Both the position numbers and the translations under genes were made by a program. The notes beneath the pieces were generated by a model. That model saw only the letters and a list, made by a program, of their open reading frames with translations. It was not told the DNA's origin and made no database searches. Shown here one piece after another: positions 1-9,484 of a DNA stretch of 64,000 nucleotides (the stretch's first letter is position 1; every line of letters starts with the position of its first letter). Source of the DNA: Devosia naphthalenivorans (GTDB lineage: Bacteria > Pseudomonadota > Alphaproteobacteria > Rhizobiales > Devosiaceae); the NCBI RefSeq assembly GCF_003056355.1, contig NZ_PYVW01000011.1, forward strand, positions 62,001 through 126,000, in the 5' to 3' direction.

Positions 1-237
1 CGTCTCAACCGCCTCACGCGCAGACACTTCGCTTTCAAAAAACTCATTGTCGACACCATCGTCATACCAACGATGTTCACCTGTCTTCGCCGCAGATGAG
101 TATGTGTAGAATATGTAACCCCGAGCGTCGGACAATGATTTTCTCCGCGAGCCTGTCGGCGGTGCGCCCCCGCATGATGCTCTTTGACCCCTGGAGATCG
201 GGGAGTTCGAAACCGTCACGAAACGGCCCCATGGCCT
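1..237 (-). CDS. Possible partial ORF running off the left edge
   Basis: A minus-strand frame stays open from position 237 to the window edge. Its downstream part contains the residues GYIFYTYSS and ends in an acidic stretch with EVSAREAVE. No ATG lies in frame; GTG or TTG codons could serve. An overlapping frame ending at position 77 contains TADRLAEKIIV and could be the same gene before a frameshift. I recognise no family. It lies downstream of traH, where Ti-type plasmids often carry regulators, but nothing here identifies one. Confidence 0.25.
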
Positions 238-429
238 TTAGCTCGTGAGAGCCTGTTGCATACGCCACAGGCTCCCCGACCATAAGGTCAAGGAGTTCGG
301 TGCTGTGTCAGCCAGCACCAGCCTTCGTGAGGGGTTTCGACGCCCCGGAGCAGTCGCGTATACCGCTCCACGGACAAACCTAGAAGATGCAACGCAAATT
401 GTAAAACCTGCGGCATACGATGTGCAGGC

Positions 430-1038
430 CTAAATCTGCTCGGCAAGCTTGGAAAGATCGACTCGCATGCCGGCCGCATTTACATCGTTTCCTCCTGCGG
501 GCAGTGCCACCGGAGCGTCCGGTGCCGTTTCAGCGTCTATTATGGTTTCTGACATCTCGCCGGTCCGGACAGCAGCCACCTCAACGGGCAGCGGTCCCGG
601 ATCCGGCTCACCAAATACATAGGCACCCTGGAAGGTGCCTGTGCGCCACGCTGTAATCGCCTCCCCAAGCACGGTCGCACTGCTTTCACCACGCGCATAA
701 ACAACGACCCGATGGACCTTTCCGAACAGGGCCGTACCCATCCGAATATTATCGCATGGATCGACTAGGCCAGCGTTGAGGTCAGCAGCGTCCACGATGC
801 CGTGGCCTGCTGGATACTGCGTTATTCCTACTCTCACGACCGCCGTGCCCACGAAGCGTTCGATCAGCAGCATGGCAGCTTCAGGTGCCTGCGGCGGTTC
901 CGGCAGAATAATTCGATTGCCCGACGAAATATTGATCGCGAGCGGGTTCTTCGAGCCAGCTTCAGCAATGAAGCGCTCGACAATGGCAATTTCGATACTC
1001 GGGTCGGCGCATTGCTGAATGATAGCAGCGTCGAACAT
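430..1038 (-). CDS. traH: Conjugal transfer protein TraH (Ti-plasmid type)
   Basis: This 202-residue protein begins MFDAAIIQQCADPS and contains VVRVGITQYPAGHGI, both typical of TraH in Agrobacterium and rhizobial traFBH operons. The chosen ATG at 1038 follows a GAGAGG ribosome binding site and lies 13 nt after the traB stop; the longer frame would run into traB. It is the last gene of the leftward traA-F-B-H series. TraH is linked to conjugation in this family, but its biochemical role is not established. The C-terminus is rich in Ala, Pro and Glu. Identification rests on sequence pattern and gene order. Confidence 0.85.
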   Translation of the reverse strand: MFDAAIIQQCADPSIEIAIVERFIAEAGSKNPLAINISSGNRIILPEPPQAPEAAMLLIERFVGTAVVRVGITQYPAGHGIVDAADLNAGLVDPCDNIRMGTALFGKVHRVVVYARGESSATVLGEAITAWRTGTFQGAYVFGEPDPGPLPVEVAAVRTGEMSETIIDAETAPDAPVALPAGGNDVNAAGMRVDLSKLAEQI

Positions 1039-1051
1039 GATTTTTTTCCTC

Positions 1052-2218
1052 TCAGGTGTTGAATGCGAAGACGAGAGACAAGCTAAACAGCCGGGCCCAG
1101 GCTGTGGCGCTGGCCCGCTGGATGGCGACGATATTGGTGCCCTCTGTCCACCAGCCATTGCCGGTCGCGACGATCACCTCAGGAGAATGGAGCGCGGACT
1201 GCAGCACCGGCCAGACAATGAGCTGCTCGTAACAAATCAGCGGCAGGATCGTGGCACCGGCAGAGGTGGCAACTGGATTGGCGAAGAAATGCGCCCTGGC
1301 GCCGCCGCCTTCGCCCCACCAGTCCAGCCAGGGCTGCCACATCGAAACCGGCACCGGCATCCTCTCCCGATAGAGGATGCGCCCACCATGGCCGGTTAGC
1401 TCCACCATGACATTGTCGTAGCCGCTGGGGGTAACCACGATGGCACCGGCGTTCACCACGATATCGCGGTCGCGCAGCGCGTCCGTCCAGAGCCGTTCAA
1501 CCGTCGGCGTCCACATGCCGATCGCGCTTTCGGGCAGCACCACGATACCGGCGCCACGGGCCGCCGCCGCCAACACCAGATCGATAGTTTCACGCTGTTG
1601 AGCAAAATCGGCATACTGCCCCTCCGAGCCACGAAACTGTGTGTCGATCCCGATCCAGCCTTTAGGAATGGGTGGCTCGAACCAGGTGACGACCGAAACG
1701 GCCGATAACCCACAAATCACGACGGCCACCAGCGGCCAAACCCGCGTCGTCATCGCGAGCAGACCGGTGCTGGCAGCGGCCACTCCCCACCACCCCCAAC
1801 CGGGAAAGAGGATGCCAGCGGCAGTGATCGGGTGGGCCCAACCGACGATCCCAAATGGCGGCACGCTCATCAGCATGGCCGCGGCAGCATAGCGGCCCGT
1901 GCGGTGCCATCCAGGGCGCGATGCCCAGAGCACTGCGTGCACGCTGACAAAAGCGAGCGAGGCAGCCCCCCAGAGGCCAATGCCGGCGACAACATCGCTG
2001 CCATAGAAGTTGGCAACGCCCTGCGGCAGACCGCGCGAGGCCGCCAGAAAATACCCCGCTGAGACGAGGGCTACTACCAGCCGGGATGGCGACAGCGCCC
2101 ACAGCGCCGGGAAGGCGAAGGCCAGGGGCAAGGTCAGCGGATTGCCGCTCCACCCGACGAAGCCAATGGCGACTGCTGCACCAACCAGCCCGGACGATAT
2201 CACCCAGTTACCGCGCAT
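1052..2218 (-). CDS. traB: Conjugal transfer protein TraB, Lnt-like C-N hydrolase
   Basis: A membrane protein of 388 residues with several hydrophobic segments in the N-terminal half and a nitrilase/apolipoprotein N-acyltransferase-like domain in the C-terminal half. The catalytic Glu (VVLPESAIG) and Cys (LPLICYEQ) are visible. At the expected lysine site, where Lnt has YDKxHLVPF, the sequence is YRERMPVPVSMWQPW, so the usual Lys is absent. The ATG at 2218 (MRGNWVISS) overlaps the end of traF by 11 nt, which suggests coupled translation. TraB is part of the Ti-type transfer operon and may modify a pilus or envelope component; the enzymatic role is unproven. Confidence 0.85.
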   Translation of the reverse strand: MRGNWVISSGLVGAAVAIGFVGWSGNPLTLPLAFAFPALWALSPSRLVVALVSAGYFLAASRGLPQGVANFYGSDVVAGIGLWGAASLAFVSVHAVLWASRPGWHRTGRYAAAAMLMSVPPFGIVGWAHPITAAGILFPGWGWWGVAAASTGLLAMTTRVWPLVAVVICGLSAVSVVTWFEPPIPKGWIGIDTQFRGSEGQYADFAQQRETIDLVLAAAARGAGIVVLPESAIGMWTPTVERLWTDALRDRDIVVNAGAIVVTPSGYDNVMVELTGHGGRILYRERMPVPVSMWQPWLDWWGEGGGARAHFFANPVATSAGATILPLICYEQLIVWPVLQSALHSPEVIVATGNGWWTEGTNIVAIQRASATAWARLFSLSLVFAFNT

Positions 2219-2741
2219 AGGTAAGTACCGGATGGGCGAGCCCGAGGAGGCCAGCGGCCGGGATCGGTCCAAAGTACCGCGAGTCATAAGAACCTGCAAA
2301 ATCAGAATGAACAAAGAGATGACCCCGCGGGACGGCGCCACCGTCATGGGCGACGAGAACCCGGCCCTCCGCATCCTTCGGACGAAGTGCGGATGCGACG
2401 AGCAGCGCACCATCGATCGTCACCGCTATGTCGACCGCGACCTGCTGGCCCGGCGTAGCCACGACGGTCTTGATCAACGGGCTCAACCAACCCGGGCAGA
2501 GGCCGCGGCGTAGATATCCTCGCACCGCCGCCTGTCGGAATGTCGGCGTGTCGGGCGGGCAGATAAAGACGAGATCGCCAACAGCGGCGGGGTTCTCGAG
2601 AGGTACAATCCGCCAGAGACCGAGCGGGTAGCTTGGTGTCAGATTGATGCGTAGGCCGCCGAAATACCCGCCGACAACCAGTCCGATCACGATCGTGGCG
2701 CCGATCCCAATAATGGCCACTGCGGGTGCGCGGTTGGTCAT
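2208..2741 (-). CDS. traF: TraF, conjugative signal peptidase of the S26 family
   Basis: This 177-residue protein has one N-terminal membrane segment (residues about 7-28) followed by an S26C peptidase fold. The catalytic serine sits in TPSYPLGLWR and the general-base lysine in LIKTVVATPG. In the RP4 relative, TraF processes and cyclises the TrbC pilin; the same job is inferred here. The start overlaps the traA stop by 4 nt (ATGA) and its own end overlaps traB, so traA, traF and traB are translationally coupled. The pilin gene trbC is not in the window and would have to lie elsewhere on the element. Confidence 0.9.
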   Translation of the reverse strand: MTNRAPAVAIIGIGATIVIGLVVGGYFGGLRINLTPSYPLGLWRIVPLENPAAVGDLVFICPPDTPTFRQAAVRGYLRRGLCPGWLSPLIKTVVATPGQQVAVDIAVTIDGALLVASALRPKDAEGRVLVAHDGGAVPRGHLFVHSDFAGSYDSRYFGPIPAAGLLGLAHPVLTYAR

Positions 2742-5700
2742 TTGAGCACCGGACTTTGCCGCTGGGATTGGCGCAGGGCCTCGGTCTCCTTGAGCGCCTG
2801 GGTCGTGCGTTCATGCGCCGCCAATTGTTGCCCGGCGCGCATGATCGGCCAGGCCGCCACCAGCTTCTCCCGTTCGCCGGGTGGGAGCCCGAGCGCTGCC
2901 TTGCCGAAGGCGTTGCCATCGACGTCTTTGGCGGCATTGGATAGCAGCGCTCGTTCGCCAAAGCGCTCTGTGACGGCCTTGTTAAAGGCCTCGATCTCGG
3001 CCTTGACCATACGATCGGCCAGAGCAAAGCCGAGCGCTGCTGGAAGATCGTTGCGATCGATGGCGTCGCGCACCTTGTCGAGAACGAGCCCGGCCGTAGG
3101 CGACAGCGCCGGGATGTCGATGGCGGCACGATGACGGATCAACTGCTCGTCCGCCACCAGTCTCGCCGTCGCGGCCTCGCGCGTCTTGAGGTAGCGCTCG
3201 ATGTCGCGGCGCAGCGCGGAAACATTGACCTCCGCCACGCGTCGATCCTCCCGATCATGTTTGGCGGCGAACACGCCCTCGCGTCCGCGCAATGTGCCAA
3301 AAATTGCCGGCTCACGGTCGATCTGGCCAAGCCGTTCGGCCGCCACAGCGGGATCCGCAAGCAGAGCCTCAAAGCGCATCGCACGGAAGGCGGCTCCCGG
3401 GTCGGCATAGACCAGGCGCAGGCGTGTCGAGAGGTCATCCCATTGTTTGCTCAGCGCTGGATCCGTGCCCAGCTTCTGCTCGGTTGCATCAGCAAGGGAC
3501 AGGGCAAAACTGGTGATCCCCTTGACCATTGGCTCAGCCTTTCTGGTTGATTGCAGGGGCGCGGATTGGCGGGCATCGAACAGGCCAAGCCGGGCGCCGG
3601 CGGCTCGGAGCTTGTGACCGAGATCGGCAAGGTGTTGCTTGTGTTGCTTGTGGCGCAGGCGCCAGTCGAGCCGATCGCGGACTAGCGTGCGCGCCACGCG
3701 AACCAGGTGCAGGCCGCGACTGTTGGCGAAGTTCAAGGCTTGCCGGTAGAAGCGTCCGGAGGCATAGTCGAGGGTGGTTTCCTTAGCCTCACGCCGCGAC
3801 AGGACCTTGATCAGCCCGCCGACCTGCTCGAAGGATCGCGCACCGTAGTAAAGCGCAACATGGTCGCGATGCCGGGTCATTGCGACGTAGGTCAGATGCC
3901 GGTCGAGCGACAGCGATGCCAGCACCTTGACGCGATCGACAGTGGCGCCCTGCGACTTATGGATGGTGGTGGCATAGCCATGATCGAGGTTGCAATAGGT
4001 TCGCTGATCGACCTCAATCCGGCGCGCCGCATCACCTTCGCCGATGGTGGCGACGATCCGCCCGGGAACCGCCTCCACCACCTTGGCCAGCATGCCGTTT
4101 TTGACGTTGAGGCCGCTGTCGTTCTTGAGGAAGACGATCTGGTCGCCGGCGTCGAACTGGCGTGGCCCGTCCTGTGTCTGGAAGGCATGACCGTCGCCGA
4201 GAAGGCCACGTTCGACCAGTTTTTCGCGCGCCAAACTATTGAGTGTGTGCACATCCCGCCGCAGGTGAGCGAGGATCAACGACGTCTTGGTTGGATCGTA
4301 ATCCGCGTTCCAGTCGGCAATGAGATTGGCGATGGCCTCGGCCTTCAGCTTCGCTCCAAGCACCCTGCCCTGATCGCGATAGGCCGCGATCGCCGCCTCA
4401 ACACGCCCCCGCGCCAGATCGAGCGAGGCGGCGCGCATCCAGCCTTCCTTCTGGCGATAAATAGTTTCGAGTTCGGCATAGCCGATGCGATCAACAATGG
4501 CGCGGAAGGCCGCTCCGGCCTCGATCGGTTGCAGCTGCTCTGGATCGCCGACCAGCACCAGTTTCGCGCCAGCTCTGGACGCTGCTTCGACAAAACCCGC
4601 CATCTGCCGCGACGCCACCATGCCCGCCTCGTCGAGGACAAAGATGGTGCGATCGTCCAGGAGATCCCTTCCCTGTTGCCAGCGGAGTTCCCATGACGCC
4701 AGCGTGCGGCTGGGAATGCCGGCTTCCTTTTCCAGACCCTCCGCAGCCTTGCCAGCAAGGGCACCACCGACAACGCGATAGCCGGCTTGTTGCCACACCT
4801 CGCGCGCGGCCTTCATCATGGTCGTCTTGCCGGCGCCAGCGCGGCCAACCACAGCGGCGATCCGCCCCCCATCCGACACATGCGCGATCGCGGTGCGCTG
4901 CTCATCCGACAACCGTTCGTGACGCGCAAACACCTCCACCAGCAACTTCTCCCGGACGCTGAACTGCGACGACCGGGAGAGGTGCGCGGCGCGGCTGACC
5001 ATCTCGGCTTCAAGCCGGATCATGGCCCGCGTGGTCAGCCGCGCCGGTGCCCGCTGCCCTGTGGCAAAATCTATGGCCTCGGGTTCGAGACGCAGGCATT
5101 CCGGGCTTTGCAGCAGCTGCGTCAGCAGGCGCTGGAAGCTGCCCACATCGTCAATATAGCGATGCAGCACCTTGGCCAGATCGCGTTCATCGAAAACGCT
5201 CTTTTCCCGGCTGACCATATCGAGCACGATTCCGGGCTTTTGCGCGATCCGCCTGGCGTTGATCTGCCGCCTGGCCTCCTGCTCCTGCAGACGTTCGAGC
5301 TCGGCGCGCCGTCCCGATTGCTCGGCCTTGCGTCCGATTGCCGTGGCGCCAACCCCGATATGGATCGTCGGCACGATGTCGATCCCGCGCTCGGCGTAGG
5401 AGCCGCCATCAACCCGAATGTCGAGACCGGCCAGTGCCAGATGCTGGTTCTGCAGATCCAGCCAGGCATTGCGTTGCTGCAAGAACTCGGCCTTCTCGCC
5501 GGCCCATAGACGATACTGGATTTTGCCCGATTGGGTGCGAACCGGCCGTCCGTCTGCACCGATGACGGCGACCTTCTTGGCGCCAAATCCGGCATCGGTC
5601 AGCGGCCGCAATGTCGTCATCAGATGGACATGGGGATTACCCGGTTCGTCGTGATAGACCCAGTCGGCCACCTGCCCCCGCGCCAGCACCTGCTCGAAGA

Positions 5701-6088
5701 CGAACTGGCGCATCAGGGCGATGTTCTGCTCACCCGTCAGCTCCACCGGCAAGGCGATGATGAATTCCTTGGCGAACTGCGCATCGGCGCGTTTCTCGAA
5801 CGCTTCCACCCGGTTCCAGAACGCCTCGGCCGCACCGGCAACGGAACGATCGGCGATCATTTCACGCGCCCAGGCTGGCGCATCGGCAGGCAGCAGAAAC
5901 TCCTCATGGGCCAGATTGCGTTTTGCCGAATAGTCGACGGTCCGCGCCTCAGCCTCATAGTCCATTTTCGCACAATGCCGATACGCCGCCGACAGCACGG
6001 CGCTGCGGCCATTGCCGCGTCCGATCAGTTGAGGCGTAAAATGCGTGATGGCCAAGGCAACACCGATCCTGACGGTTGAACCAGACAT
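2738..6088 (-). CDS. traA: TraA relaxase-helicase, MOBQ family
   Basis: This protein of 1116 residues nicks oriT and unwinds the transferred strand. The N-terminal MobA/MobL relaxase domain shows the candidate catalytic tyrosine Tyr36 (SAAYRH) and a metal-binding NPHVH motif near residues 136-140 of the chosen start. The RecD/TraI-like helicase domain has Walker A GRAGAGKT near residues 400-407 and Walker B VLDEAGM. The ATG at 6088 (MSGSTVRIG) follows a GGAGGAA ribosome binding site, whereas the longer frame would extend into oriT. It reads away from oriT and divergently from traCDG, as on Ti plasmids. No frame damage is visible. Confidence 0.93.
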   Translation of the reverse strand: MSGSTVRIGVALAITHFTPQLIGRGNGRSAVLSAAYRHCAKMDYEAEARTVDYSAKRNLAHEEFLLPADAPAWAREMIADRSVAGAAEAFWNRVEAFEKRADAQFAKEFIIALPVELTGEQNIALMRQFVFEQVLARGQVADWVYHDEPGNPHVHLMTTLRPLTDAGFGAKKVAVIGADGRPVRTQSGKIQYRLWAGEKAEFLQQRNAWLDLQNQHLALAGLDIRVDGGSYAERGIDIVPTIHIGVGATAIGRKAEQSGRRAELERLQEQEARRQINARRIAQKPGIVLDMVSREKSVFDERDLAKVLHRYIDDVGSFQRLLTQLLQSPECLRLEPEAIDFATGQRAPARLTTRAMIRLEAEMVSRAAHLSRSSQFSVREKLLVEVFARHERLSDEQRTAIAHVSDGGRIAAVVGRAGAGKTTMMKAAREVWQQAGYRVVGGALAGKAAEGLEKEAGIPSRTLASWELRWQQGRDLLDDRTIFVLDEAGMVASRQMAGFVEAASRAGAKLVLVGDPEQLQPIEAGAAFRAIVDRIGYAELETIYRQKEGWMRAASLDLARGRVEAAIAAYRDQGRVLGAKLKAEAIANLIADWNADYDPTKTSLILAHLRRDVHTLNSLAREKLVERGLLGDGHAFQTQDGPRQFDAGDQIVFLKNDSGLNVKNGMLAKVVEAVPGRIVATIGEGDAARRIEVDQRTYCNLDHGYATTIHKSQGATVDRVKVLASLSLDRHLTYVAMTRHRDHVALYYGARSFEQVGGLIKVLSRREAKETTLDYASGRFYRQALNFANSRGLHLVRVARTLVRDRLDWRLRHKQHKQHLADLGHKLRAAGARLGLFDARQSAPLQSTRKAEPMVKGITSFALSLADATEQKLGTDPALSKQWDDLSTRLRLVYADPGAAFRAMRFEALLADPAVAAERLGQIDREPAIFGTLRGREGVFAAKHDREDRRVAEVNVSALRRDIERYLKTREAATARLVADEQLIRHRAAIDIPALSPTAGLVLDKVRDAIDRNDLPAALGFALADRMVKAEIEAFNKAVTERFGERALLSNAAKDVDGNAFGKAALGLPPGEREKLVAAWPIMRAGQQLAAHERTTQALKETEALRQSQRQSPVLK

Positions 6089-6129
6089 GGGTTCCTCCGG
6101 TCCGCCCCAGCCGCCACGGCGGCAGCGCA

Positions 6130-6260
6130 GCACGTCGCTTGCGACGTATTACTGCGCCCTTGGAGCATTCCTTCGGAACGCCGGGATCATCGCAAGAAGT
6201 GTCGGCTACGCCGACCCGGCATTTTTGCCGGGTCGCGTCAGACGCGATCCCGGGCGATTC
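6130..6260. other. oriT: Origin of transfer (oriT), RSF1010/Ti-like
   Basis: The traA-traC intergenic region has a perfect inverted repeat, ACGTCGC-TT-GCGACGT (6132-6147), followed by ATTACTGCGCCCTTGG. This closely resembles the RSF1010/Ti nic core (TAAGTGCG/CCCT), so nicking is predicted between 6156 and 6157 on the plus strand. Further perfect hairpins follow: GTCGGC/GCCGAC (6201-6215), GACCCGGCA/TGCCGGGTC (6213-6234) and CGCGTC/GACGCG (6234-6246). CCGGGATC (6181-6188) pairs with GATCCCGG (6246-6253) and encloses them. The second hairpin has a T-rich loop and may also act as a terminator. With the plus strand transferred, traCDG and the anti-restriction genes enter first. Confidence 0.85.
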
Positions 6261-6303
6261 TGCCCATGCCAAACGGCATTTGAGCAGATCAGGAGCAACC
6301 GGA

Positions 6304-6567
6304 ATGAAGAAGCCCTCGTCACGGATCAGGGACGAAATTGCCAAACTCCAAGAGCAATTGAAGCAGGCCGAAACCCGCGAGGCCGAACGCATCGGACGCG
6401 TCGCCCTTAAGGCTGGGCTTGGCGAGATCGCCATCGAGGATGCCGACCTCTTGGCTGCCTTCGAAGAACTGGCAGCGCGGTTTCGCAAAACGGGTGGGCG
6501 AGCGAGCAGGTCGGTCCCGCCAGCGGTCGCGCCTGGCGCGGCTGCGGGGTCGGATTGCGAGGTTTGA
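6304..6567 (+). CDS. traC: TraC, oriT accessory protein
   Basis: A small, charged 87-residue protein beginning [18 protein letters not shown]. The early part is predicted to be helical or coiled-coil, and a conserved-looking core reads [21 protein letters not shown]. The start is set by an AGGAGC ribosome binding site just upstream. In Ti-type systems TraC is encoded directly beside oriT and assists relaxosome assembly. Here it is the first gene of traCDG, divergent from traA. The C-terminal 20 residues are Ala/Pro-rich. Identification rests on position and general sequence character. Confidence 0.8.
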   Translation: MKKPSSRIRDEIAKLQEQLKQAETREAERIGRVALKAGLGEIAIEDADLLAAFEELAARFRKTGGRASRSVPPAVAPGAAAGSDCEV

Positions 6568-6571
6568 GCGG

Positions 6572-6787
6572 ATGCAACAGGCCAGTCAGAGCGACGCCCG
6601 GAAGAAAGACACACGCGAAAAAATCCAGCTTGGCGGCCTGATCGCCAAGGCGGGTTTGCGCTACGAGAAACGGGCGCTGCTGCTGGGTCTGCTGATCGAT
6701 GGCGCGGGTCGGATCAAAGCCGACTCGCATGAGCGTGCCCGGCTGCTCTCCATCGGTGAAAAGGTGTTTTTCGATGACCCCGACTAG
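6572..6787 (+). CDS. traD: TraD, small conjugal transfer protein
   Basis: This 71-residue basic protein contains [19 protein letters not shown] followed by [10 protein letters not shown], a pattern typical of rhizobial TraD. The ATG at 6572 comes 4 nt after the traC stop, and the end overlaps the traG start by 14 nt, consistent with coupled translation of traC, traD and traG. TraD of this type is not the VirD4 coupling protein, which is TraG here; it is a small relaxosome-associated protein. Longer readings of the frame overlap traC and are rejected. Confidence 0.82.
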   Translation: MQQASQSDARKKDTREKIQLGGLIAKAGLRYEKRALLLGLLIDGAGRIKADSHERARLLSIGEKVFFDDPD

Positions 6788-8696
6788 GATCGCTTTGCTG
6801 ATAGCGCCCGGCGTCCTGATGCTGGGCACATGTCTGTTGCTGACTGGCATTGAGCAATGGACTGCCAGCTTCGGTACGACGGCGGAAGCCCAGCTCATGC
6901 TGGGCCGCATCGGCCTTGCTCTGCCCTATGCCATCGCGGCGGGGTTCGGCGTCATGTTCCTGTTCGCCGCGAAAGGCACCGTATCAATTCAATATGCTGG
7001 CGGCGGCGTTCTCGTCGGCACGATGGCAGTCGTGATGGTCGCCCTCATCCGCGAGATTTTGCGGCTTGTCGCGTTTGTCGATGCGGTCGCGCCGAACCAA
7101 ACCATCCTGCAGTTCGTCGACCCTGCAACTTCCGCTGGCGCGATGCTTGCCGCGGTCTCAGGCATCTTCGCCCTTCGCGTCGCGATGCGCGGGAACACCG
7201 CCTTCGCGTCACCGGCGCCGCGCCGGGTCAGCGGCAAACGAGCCATCCACGGCGAGAGCGAATGGATGAACGCTACCGACGCGAAGCGCCTGTTCCCCGA
7301 AGCCGGCGGCATTGTCATCGGCGAGGCCTATCGCGTCGACAAGGACACGGTCGCCGCCCGTGGGTTTCGTGCGGATGATCAGGAGAGCTGGGGTGCAGGT
7401 GGCAAGTCCCCGCTGCTGTGTTTTGACGCCTCCTTCGGCTCAACCCATGGCCTGGTCTTCGCCGGCTCGGGCGGCTTCAAGACCACCTCGGTCACCGTGC
7501 CGACGGCGCTTAAATGGGGCGGCGGTCTCGTCGCCCTCGACCCATCCAATGAAGTTGCGCCGATGGTCATCGAACACCGGCGCAAGGCTGGCCGCGCCGT
7601 GTTCATACTCGATCCCAAAGAGCCGATAACTGGCTTCAACGTGCTCGACTGGATCGGTCGCTTTGGCGGCACCCGTGAAGAGGATGTCGTGGCCGTCGCC
7701 AACTGGGTGGTGACCGACACAGGGCGCCAAAGTTCCATTCGCGACGACTTCTTCCGCGCGTCGGCGCTGCAGCTCATCACCGCGCTGATTGCCGATGTCT
7801 GTCTCTCCGGACATACGGAAAAAGAACACCAGCATCTGCGGCAGATGCGGGCAAACCTGTCGGTGCCAGAACCCAAGCTGCGCGAGCTGTTGCAGAAGAT
7901 TTACGACAATTCCGCATCCGAATTCGTCAAGGAAAACGTCGCGCCGTTCATCGCCATGACGCCGGAAACCTTTTCCGGCGTCTATGCCAATGCGGTCAAG
8001 GAGACCCATTGGCTGAGCTATTCGAACTATGCCGCCCTGGTGTCGGGTTCGAGCTTTGCCACCGACGACATTGCCGACGGCAAGACCGACATCTTCGTCA
8101 ATCTCGACCTCAAGACGCTGGAGGCGCATCCCGGTCTGGCCCGCACCATTATCGGCGCGCTGCTCAATGCGATTTACAATCGGGATGGCGCTGTGAAGGG
8201 GCGGACACTGTTCCTCCTCGATGAGGTGGCGCGGCTCGGCTATCTGCGCATTCTGGAGACCGCCCGAGACGCGGGCCGCAAATATGGCATCAGCCTGGCG
8301 CTGCTGTTTCAGTCGATTGGACAGATGCGTGAGGCTTATGGGGGACGCGACGCCACGTCAAAATGGTTCGAGAGCGCGTCGTGGGTTTCGTTCGCCGCGA
8401 TCAACGATCCGGACACGGCCGACTACATCTCACGGCGATGCGGCAACACAACGGTTGAGGTCGATCAGCTCAGCCGGTCCTCGGCCATGTCCGGATCGTC
8501 CCGCACACGCTCCAGGCAGCTGGCCGCGCGACCGCTGATCCTGCCGGAGGAAGTGCTGCGCATGCGCGGTGACGAGCAGATCGTTTTTACTGCAGGCAAT
8601 GCACCACTACGCTGCGGTCGTGCCATCTGGTTCCGGCGTGAGGACATGCGCTCGATCGTCAGCGCAAACAGATTCCATGCGCGCGGGAAAGCATGA
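6774..8696 (+). CDS. traG: TraG, type IV coupling protein (VirD4 family)
   Basis: This 640-residue inner-membrane ATPase links the relaxosome to the mating channel. N-terminal hydrophobic segments lie at about residues 8-25, 48-66, 76-98 and 120-137. Walker A is GSGGFKTT at residues 231-238, and Walker B is [11 protein letters not shown]. The C-terminal region ([14 protein letters not shown]) matches the VirD4/TraG pattern. The ATG at 6774 (MTPTRIALL) lies inside the end of traD. The longer frame starting at 6699 would overlap traD heavily and is rejected. The gene appears complete. The partner trb channel genes are not present in the window. Confidence 0.93.
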   Translation: MTPTRIALLIAPGVLMLGTCLLLTGIEQWTASFGTTAEAQLMLGRIGLALPYAIAAGFGVMFLFAAKGTVSIQYAGGGVLVGTMAVVMVALIREILRLVAFVDAVAPNQTILQFVDPATSAGAMLAAVSGIFALRVAMRGNTAFASPAPRRVSGKRAIHGESEWMNATDAKRLFPEAGGIVIGEAYRVDKDTVAARGFRADDQESWGAGGKSPLLCFDASFGSTHGLVFAGSGGFKTTSVTVPTALKWGGGLVALDPSNEVAPMVIEHRRKAGRAVFILDPKEPITGFNVLDWIGRFGGTREEDVVAVANWVVTDTGRQSSIRDDFFRASALQLITALIADVCLSGHTEKEHQHLRQMRANLSVPEPKLRELLQKIYDNSASEFVKENVAPFIAMTPETFSGVYANAVKETHWLSYSNYAALVSGSSFATDDIADGKTDIFVNLDLKTLEAHPGLARTIIGALLNAIYNRDGAVKGRTLFLLDEVARLGYLRILETARDAGRKYGISLALLFQSIGQMREAYGGRDATSKWFESASWVSFAAINDPDTADYISRRCGNTTVEVDQLSRSSAMSGSSRTRSRQLAARPLILPEEVLRMRGDEQIVFTAGNAPLRCGRAIWFRREDMRSIVSANRFHARGKA

Positions 8697-9074
8697 CCCT
8701 GCAACTTACGCACGCGTACCCATGTTGATCCGCCACGATATTTCGTTGTGAAGCTGGCGGGATGGAGACATCGTTGATGTCCGCACCGCCCGCGCCACGG
8801 ACCCGAAGCCCGAATAGAGCCTGTGTGGCAACTGCGAGCGGGATCGTCACGCGAAATGCGCGGAAACCGCCAGGCGGGTTCCGTGAGCGTCAGCCGGCGG
8901 CGAATAGAGCCCATCCGCTGCAAAGCGGCTCGCCAATCCCAACTGGAAATCATTCCGTTGTTCTACAAACGGAAAGGGAATGGTGAAACGCTCATAAGCT
9001 GCGTGAATCGAACCGACCGCTGCGATTCAGGAAAGTCATTGGACACCGTTTCCAAAGGCAGCGAGACTCCCGGC
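8697..9074. other. Intergenic stretch after traG
   Basis: I see no supported gene here. The short frames on both strands have no recognisable motif or good ribosome binding site. The stretch presumably holds the traG terminator and the promoter of the WGR gene, but no clear hairpin was identified. Confidence 0.5.
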
Positions 9075-9317
9075 ATGTCGAGTGATGCTGATCGCCCCAT
9101 TCATCTGTGCCGTATCGACCCAACGCAGAACATGCGTCGGTTCTACTCGCTTGCGATCCAGCCGACATTGTTTGGTGGTGCATCGGTCATTCGAAACTGG
9201 GGCCGGATCGGCACCAACGGCCAGTCAATGATGGAAACCTTCGATGAGGCCGAAGAGGCCATGAGTGCCATGGCAAGATTACAGCGGACAAAGCAGCGAC
9301 GCGGCTACAGCGACTGA
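9075..9317 (+). CDS. WGR domain protein
   Basis: This 80-residue protein is almost entirely a WGR domain: MRRFYSLAIQPTLFGG leads to the family signature VIRNWGRIGTNG and then helix-forming residues (FDEAEEAMSAMARLQ). WGR domains bind DNA or DNA ends in larger proteins such as PARPs. Stand-alone bacterial copies are common on rhizobial plasmids, and their function is unknown. The ATG at 9075 is chosen because the recognisable domain starts soon after it; the ribosome binding site is weak, so a start further upstream is possible. It lies between traG and an HU gene. Confidence 0.8.
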   Translation: MSSDADRPIHLCRIDPTQNMRRFYSLAIQPTLFGGASVIRNWGRIGTNGQSMMETFDEAEEAMSAMARLQRTKQRRGYSD

Positions 9318-9341
9318 GCTGGTGCTGGTGCTGGTGCTGGG
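9318..9341. repeat. Short tandem repeat of GCTGGT
   Basis: Directly after the WGR stop codon the hexamer GCTGGT occurs three times in a row, followed by a fourth copy ending in G. It lies outside any supported gene and is a candidate for length variation between strains. Confidence 0.7.
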
Positions 9342-9484
9342 AACCTCGACCATTCGCCGCTTGAATGCGCTTGTTTTTGCGGCTTTCTGTGAATTGGCGG
9401 TCAGGACTGATGCCTCAACCACTTTCGCAGGCTGCATTTCATTGCCATAGAAGAGGTGGAGCCAGGAGCATAGGGAAATATCGA

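Noticed and set aside
3707-4696. 329-residue plus-strand ORF
   Set aside because: It is fully antisense to the helicase part of traA and has no motif or ribosome binding site of its own.
6089-6303. TraR-type tra box upstream of traA or traC
   Set aside because: I looked for the 18-bp dyad of Ti plasmids and found only the oriT hairpins; quorum control is not supported by this window.
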